From NCBI GenBank assembly GCA_026770615.1, contig MU631395.1, positions 112,034-129,389 of the forward strand: DNA of 17,356 nt, given 5' to 3'. Under the pieces are notes generated by a model that worked only from the letters and a program-made list of their open reading frames with translations, searched no databases and was not told where the DNA came from. This DNA is from Pavlovales sp. CCMP2436 (Eukaryota > Haptophyta > Pavlovophyceae > Pavlovales). Shown piece by piece: positions 8,370 through 15,800 of this stretch (its first letter is position 1; each line of letters begins with the position of its first letter). Position numbers and translations under genes: made by a program.

Positions 8370-10664
8370 CTAGCAATGGCGACGGCAGTGGATGCGGGAG
8401 GTGTGACTGTAAACCGTTACATGTTTTTTTTAGCAACCGAGATCTGGTTCCAGCAGTGCACACGCTGATTTTTTGACTGGTGTATAACAAGAAGGCGTAT
8501 GTCGTGATATGGTGCCCTTTACGTCTGGTATATTCGATATCTGGAATATATCACCGGTCAAAAAATCAGCGTGTGCACTGATTTTGATCCCGGCGATGTT
8601 AAGGGTGATATATTCGTCACCATTACAATGTTATGGTGGATATCAACATAATTTGATTTTTTACATCTGGATGTATCGCTGATATCCGTGGCCTCCTGGG
8701 TGCATAAACTGTGTTCCCGGCGATGTTAAGGGCACCCCATATCATTACATGCATATGACATAAAATGTCATGGTATATAGCATGTAATGATATGGTGCTC
8801 TTTATATCGCTAGGAACACAGTCTATGCACCCAGGAGGCCACGGGTGTCAGCGTCTGATATTCACTCTGTTGAGCTTTAGCATCACCTTGTGGTGGTACC
8901 AACGCGGGAGGTGTGCCTATGCTGTGGTGTTGCCACCATGCTACGCGTATTACGCTCTAGAACTGTATAAATGTGTTCTATATTTCTACACACTTCAATA
9001 TATATATATATCTACGTCCGCTGACAGGTTTCCCCCGGTCCCAAGCGTCGAGAAACACACGCATCAAGGGAAAAGTGCATATGCTATGTTCTTTATTTTT
9101 AATACGATTTATGTTTTTATCTGGGGGGGAGGGGGGGGTGTTGTCACATCCGTATAAAATCAATACCGCCGATTCACCCAGTTGTAATATCTGACTGTCC
9201 CAACGACATAGGTGTGTCCGCAGAAAAGGACACACCTATGTCCCAACGACATAGGTGTGTCAGAAAAGGAAGTTGGCGTAAGTAATCCGTGCCGCCAACT
9301 CAATCCACTCGTAACATCTGACTGTCCCTTTTTAACTACAATAGGTGTGTCCACAGAGGAGGTTGCTGAGTGGAAGTTGGCATTCCCAGAAAGCTTGCCG
9401 AGCGAACGGCTGCTCAAAACATTCGGATGCGCGCTGCACCTCTCGTCACACAGGTGCACATGTGTGGAAATATCTGTAAAATTGTCCGGCCCCGCAAAGG
9501 TCTTCCAGTCTCCCTGTGGCGCAGCAACAACACACTGTTAGCCTAGGACTGCTCCCGAGCACACGGATAGCGTCATTATCCCCTTGTCGCACAGGTACAT
9601 GCATATATCGTATCGTAAATAATTCGTTTACAGGAACGTGGGCTGAGCGCGAATTGGAGTAGTTAAGAGTCTCTAAAAGTGTGTGCCCGCGACTTCAGTC
9701 GAAAGCGCCTTGCTGATAAGCCTCGTCGTGTGGCTATCAGTCGAGCTCACACACAGTGTAGCCATCTTCATCGATTTAAGGCTGATTGCTGCTCAGGGGG
9801 GCTGAGCGCCCCCTCCCACTGTAGATATCATGAAAGCCACCTTCCTCAACGCCTAGGGCGTTCGGGTGTGTTGAAGGGTCATACTAACTAACTATGAACG
9901 GTTATGTGTTGCAACCTCTCGTCGCACAGGTACGCCCTCTTGATGTGGAACTAATGTAGTGCCCTCTAATTATTGCGTTAGCCTGGAGGCGTTGTTTGCC
10001 TCGGCTTCGCGCGGCTATTCAGCTAGTATTCCTGATCTGATTTTTGCGGACAGGAATTTGTACAATATGAATTTTATTATAATTATTATACGATACGATT
10101 TTTATTTATTTCCGAAGAAATATTAAAATTGACGTCCATCCCCTAGTATGCCCCCACCGGACCCCAACGATGAGACAAACCTGGTTCCAGGGACATTTTC
10201 AGAGCACCCAGCGTTATTGTAAAGTAGCCCCTATCATCATGTTATATATGTGAACCCCCCCCTCTACCCCCTACATCACTACCCCCCCACACACGCACAA
10301 ACACACACACATCCCACACCTCTCCCCCACACCCCTCCCCCACACCCCTCCCCACACACACCACACGCCGACCCCCCCCCCACTCCCATTATACCTCTCA
10401 GGCTTTACGCCGCACCCGCAGCTGGCAAGTTGTTCGTGACGTCTACTAATGTTCATTATATTAGTGCTTTCTCGGAAATAGTAATAATAATAATATGATA
10501 ATATAAATATAATAATAAAAGTAATAAAAGAACAAATATCATTCGTAATAATAAAAATACGGCTTTACTCCGCACCCGCAGCTGGCAAGTTGTTTGTGAC
10601 GTCTACCAGTATCAATACTATGCATGCTTTACTCTGCAATAATAATTATTACTATTATTATTAT

Positions 10665-10706
<42 letters not shown>

Positions 10707-10729
10707 AACATAGCAATAAGCATAGTACT

Positions 10730-10769
<40 letters not shown>

Positions 10770-12688
10770 GGCTTTACTCCGCACCCGCCGCTGGCAAGTT
10801 GTTCGTGACATCTACTAATGTTCATTATACTAGATCTTTCTCGGTAATAATAATAATAATAATAATATAATAATAATAACAATAACAATAATAAAAGAAA
10901 AATAAAAAATATCATTCATAATAATAATAAGGCTTTACTCCGCCCCCGCCGCTGGCAAGTTGTTCGTGACGTCTACTGCTCTGCACTTCAGCAGCCGCGC
11001 ATACTTCAAAAAGGAGAAGAAGGTGGATGACAATTTTGCGTTACCCCTTGACCAACCCCCCCCCTGCCCCAACTATTGCCCTACTCAGCTCCCCAACCCC
11101 CCCCACCCTCGCACGCGCTCTTTATCTATCGTCGCATCACCTTACCTCAACACCTATTTAAAACACAGGTTACGATACATCTACACGACGTGTCGGCGCT
11201 TACTAAGCCCAAGGCGTCAGCAGGCGATAGCGCGAGTGGGGTTGCAGGTGCATTGTCTATATTTCACTGGAAGGGATTCAAGCTGGCGACTGACTATCTT
11301 GGAAAATGTGCTGGTCTGAACACTGTGTCGCCAATTGCCTGCTGTGTGCCATTTACAGGTTGGCGTTTGGCTACGGGCATACACAATTGCCTTCTGGTAT
11401 AGCCTGTCTTCGATCGCCTGACCTATAGACATGATGGCTTGCTTAGTGTGCGCTCTGATCCTGGTATCTAGACTTGTACATGCAATTGCAGGGTTGTATT
11501 TTTGAGATGTGTTGTGTGCATACAACCTCTTGCACGAATGCATTCAATGTCATTCCCGTACGCCTTCGGGCTGCAAGTCGGGGGACGTTAAAAGAATTAT
11601 TCTTAAAGAAATATACATCTGCCTTTTTTGTACTTATCGAAAAAGTGACGTTAGCAAGCTCCGCTTGCCGTTTCACATTCGATACAAAATGCGCTTTATT
11701 CAATAATTTACAATGTTTTTAAATTCAGACTTACTATAAGAAAGGGGCCAGCAGGCAGTAGGTTGCAGACATTCTCTGTCTCAGAAGCGGTCGACTCCAA
11801 GCGTGTAGGCGCGACGACGTTTACCTTTTAAGGTACGACTGCTGCAATTGCGTCGGGCGTCGGGACTATCATCGCAGACATCATTGTAGCTATGCTGGGT
11901 TGAAAAACATGCAGATCCAGGGATCCACCCCAGGTACACAGATACCATCCCCGCCGAAGAGTCTGGTCAGGCACACGACAATCGTCGACTCTCGACTGGC
12001 GCGCTGACCGACCTCCATTGCTCTCCCTCGCGTCGTCTGAAAATGCAGCACCGTCTGCGAGCGTGGCCCACCCTCGCGCATTCCAAACATTACCTCCTGA
12101 CTAGCCTGACTAGCATATGTTGAGATTTGGACCTCCACTGTATCTCCCATATTGCGTCAGGCGTCTTCTAATGTGTTTAAGTATCGAGAAGTACGGCCGT
12201 CCCCTGGCAGGTCTCCACCGGACCGAAGCGTTGAGAAACACTCGAGCCAAGGGACCTTTGCTCACGCCCACGGTTACCGTCCCATGTATATTGTCAGGGA
12301 CGACTGCTGCCATTGCTTCCGGCGTCGGGACTGTACTCGCGGGCATGGCTGCTGGAAAGGCCGTCGACATCGTCTCGCACACCGGGCAGGTACTTGTAAA
12401 AAAAATAAAAAAAATTAACGCCTTCCCACGTATAGCCTTTGGTCTTTGGTCTAGGCGTAGGGCTATGCACAGCAAAATTCGTCTTATTTTTATTATTTTC
12501 GCTTAACAACTAAAGTGTGGTTTGAACCATAATATCGCAGCTGCTAGAGAGGCCGTCGACATCGTCAAATACATTGTCCACTTATATTAAAATCCAGTCG
12601 TGGCCGTTAGCTTTAGCTTTCGCGCGGCTATCACTTCAATGTGGGGGTTTACAGTGCGCACGCACGCCAACTTTCCACCTTACTCCCA

Positions 12689-12730
<42 letters not shown>

Positions 12731-12786
12731 TAGATATATATATAGATATAGATATAGATAGATATGTATATATATATAGAGAGAGA

Positions 12787-12825
<39 letters not shown>

Positions 12826-15800
12826 TATATATATAGAGAGAGAGAGAGCGAGATAAAGAGATAAAGATATATTGATAAAGATATAGATATATATGTGTAC
12901 ATATCTACATACGTGCTACAACCCATCCCCCACCCTCTTTTGAAAGTCTTTAACTTCTCGGCGTTCGCTCCATCTCGGAAAGCCTAGTTTCATTTCATTA
13001 AATGGTTTTCAGCGCACGCCAGCCAACCCCCCCCCCTTTCCCCACGCACGACACCCACACCCATCCACCCCCCCCCATCTCCCACCCTCTTGTGAAGGTC
13101 TTCAACTTCTCGGCGTTCGCTCCGTCTCGAAACGCGGCGTTTCATTTCATCGAGGGAACCCTCTCTCGCTATTCGCGAAACTACGACAGAGCCGGATCGA
13201 AGGGAAACCGCAGGTACATACACACATGCGCATACACGCACATGCGCCCACATGCGCACACGTGTGCGCACACGCACGCACACGAACAAACACGCGCGCG
13301 CTAACACACACACACACACACGCACACACACAATTCCCCCCCCCACATACACACACACATGCACACTGAAGGGGGGTTCTGGCTGGCAGTGTATATTACT
13401 GTTAAGGGTTCAAGCTGACGTCTGACTGTCCTGAAAGTTGTGCTGGTCTGTGCGCTGCGTCGCCCCTGCTATACACGCACACACACACACACATGCGCAT
13501 ACACACACGCGTACACACACACACACATGCGCACACATGCGCGCACACACACACGCGACAAGTGTACACATGCGCACACGCATTTGACTCGGTCTCGCCT
13601 GCAGGCGTTATTTTCATATAACAATATTAGGCCACAACCCCAACACGCCTATGGCGCTGGAGCGTGTATGAGAGGAAATCAATGCAAACACAAAAACAAC
13701 AAAATAAAAATTGCCTTTTTTTTAGGTTCCGTCAAATGTTCGGACTGCCAGACGACCCGGACTCTCCCCGTACTCCTCCCGAACTTCCTCCCGGACTTCC
13801 TCCCAGATTTCCGATGCCTATCGGACTTCCTCTCGGAACCCCTCCGTCACCGCCCGGACTTCCGATGGCTCCAAACGCTGAGTTCAGTCCAGGCGAACTT
13901 CACAGCGCAGGAGAGCTGGCAGGCGGCGGGGACGGGGGTGGACATTGGGGCGGGGGTGGGGCTACGCCTGGAGTCCTAGGGGCAGGGGGTGGGGTAGGGG
14001 GTGGAGCAGGGGGGCCCGGGGGTTTGCGCCGCTGGGCGCGACCCATCAGGCGCGGGTCAGCACCCGGACTCCTACCGGACTTTTCCCGGCGGACTCCCAC
14101 TTTCCTTCCGGACGGTTCTCCCGGGGTATCGGACTCTACCGGACTTTTCCGGCGGTTGGCGGTGGCGCTCGGCCCTCCCGGTCTCACAGGTCCGTTTTTT
14201 TTTGTTTTTTTGCGTTTCTTAGGAACAAATGCGCGCCCGCGCGCATATTTTATGCATCCAGATATCGATCTACCCCCTGTATTCGCTCGGTGCCTCGGAG
14301 CAACCGCCATCGCATGCCCGCGCACAGACAGCATACAGAAAAGAAAAGAAAAGAAAAATAAAAAGTAATATAATCGTCACAATACTCTATGGACTGATAC
14401 TGAACGAGCTAGACTCTTCAGTGGAGGCTTCAGCTCATCTGCCTACACTTTGTATTGGTTGAACCCTGAAAATTGCTAACGTGTACCGCAAACACCTCAC
14501 GATGCATGCAATATAAAAAATGCAATATAATGTGTATATATATATTTATATATTTACTTAATTATTTAATTATGTATTTACTTCCTTATGCATGTATAAG
14601 TATTACTTATTTCTTATGTATATTTGTTTACATTTAATTTTTAGAGCTATTCTTGAATGTTATAACATCTTGTCAACTCTGTATTTTTTAAAACAGCATT
14701 CGATTGGCTAATTAATAAAACCTACTTAACACACCCCCCCCCTCTCACCACCGCCACCACCACCCACCCACCCGCCATACCCGCCTCCCCACAGCTGGAC
14801 TTTCCGGTGGAGGCTCGGGCTCATCCGCAGACTCCCGGACTCCTTCCGGACCCCCGGGACAGTCCTGGAGGGGTACGGGACAGTCCGGTAGTCCGGGTGA
14901 GTCCGGGAGCGGTCTCGGAGAGTCCGTGGAACATCCGGCTGGATTGAGAGCTGAGGTGCGTAAATCTGTTATAATATGAGTGTGTGGGTGGGGGGGGTGA
15001 TGGAAAATTCGGCTGGATTGAGAGCTGAAGTGCGTGAAGATGTTATGATGGGGGGGGGAGGGGAAGTGGATACGTCGCTTATACTGTAGCTTTGAGGCGT
15101 GGGGGGGGGGGCGGGGGGGATGGAATCCGGCTTGATTGAAAGCTGAGGTGCGTGTACACTTTTATGTTATATGTTGTAATGGGGGGGGGGTGCTGCAGAG
15201 TCCGTGAACAATTTGTTCCGTAGGTTATTCTGACACAAATACCCTTACCTTCGTCCCTACTCACCCCCCCCCCTTCCACAAACAAACACACACACACAAC
15301 AACCCACTAAACTCTTTCATTTTACATATGAACACATCTTAAATTCCCCCCCCCTCCCCCCGTGTATGTGTGTGTATCCCGTAGGTTATTCTGGAGGAAT
15401 TCCGATGTGCCCTGCAAGTTGTAGGGCAGGGAGCAAGCGGGGGAACGTCTCAGGGCAAGCTATATCTGACGCAGAGGTCGTTCGCTTTCGCTGGACGCGG
15501 ATTGGCTAAGGTAATTGATTAAAACAACAACTAAACTCTAAAAACTCTAAACACTAAACACTATACATACGCACACACACACACACACGCAAAATCTGTA
15601 TCGGACGCAGAGGTCGGTCGCTTTCGCTGGACGCGGATTGCCCAAGGCAATTTATTTTAAACAAACCAAACCAAAAAAAATAGAAATGTACGGAAACCGG
15701 ACACACGCACAAAAGCTGTATCTGACGCAAAGGTCGATTTGCAAAGGTAGTCGATTCTTCTTCTTCTTTTACGAAAGAAACAAAACAAACAAAAAAGTCT

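Noticed and set aside
12636..12926. Minus-strand frame of Ile/Tyr/Ser repeats
   Set aside because: It is a translation of a TA/GATA microsatellite, not a gene.
13147..13617. Minus-strand Cys/Val-rich frames
   Set aside because: They are translations of (CA)n repeats and resemble cysteine-rich peptides only by composition.
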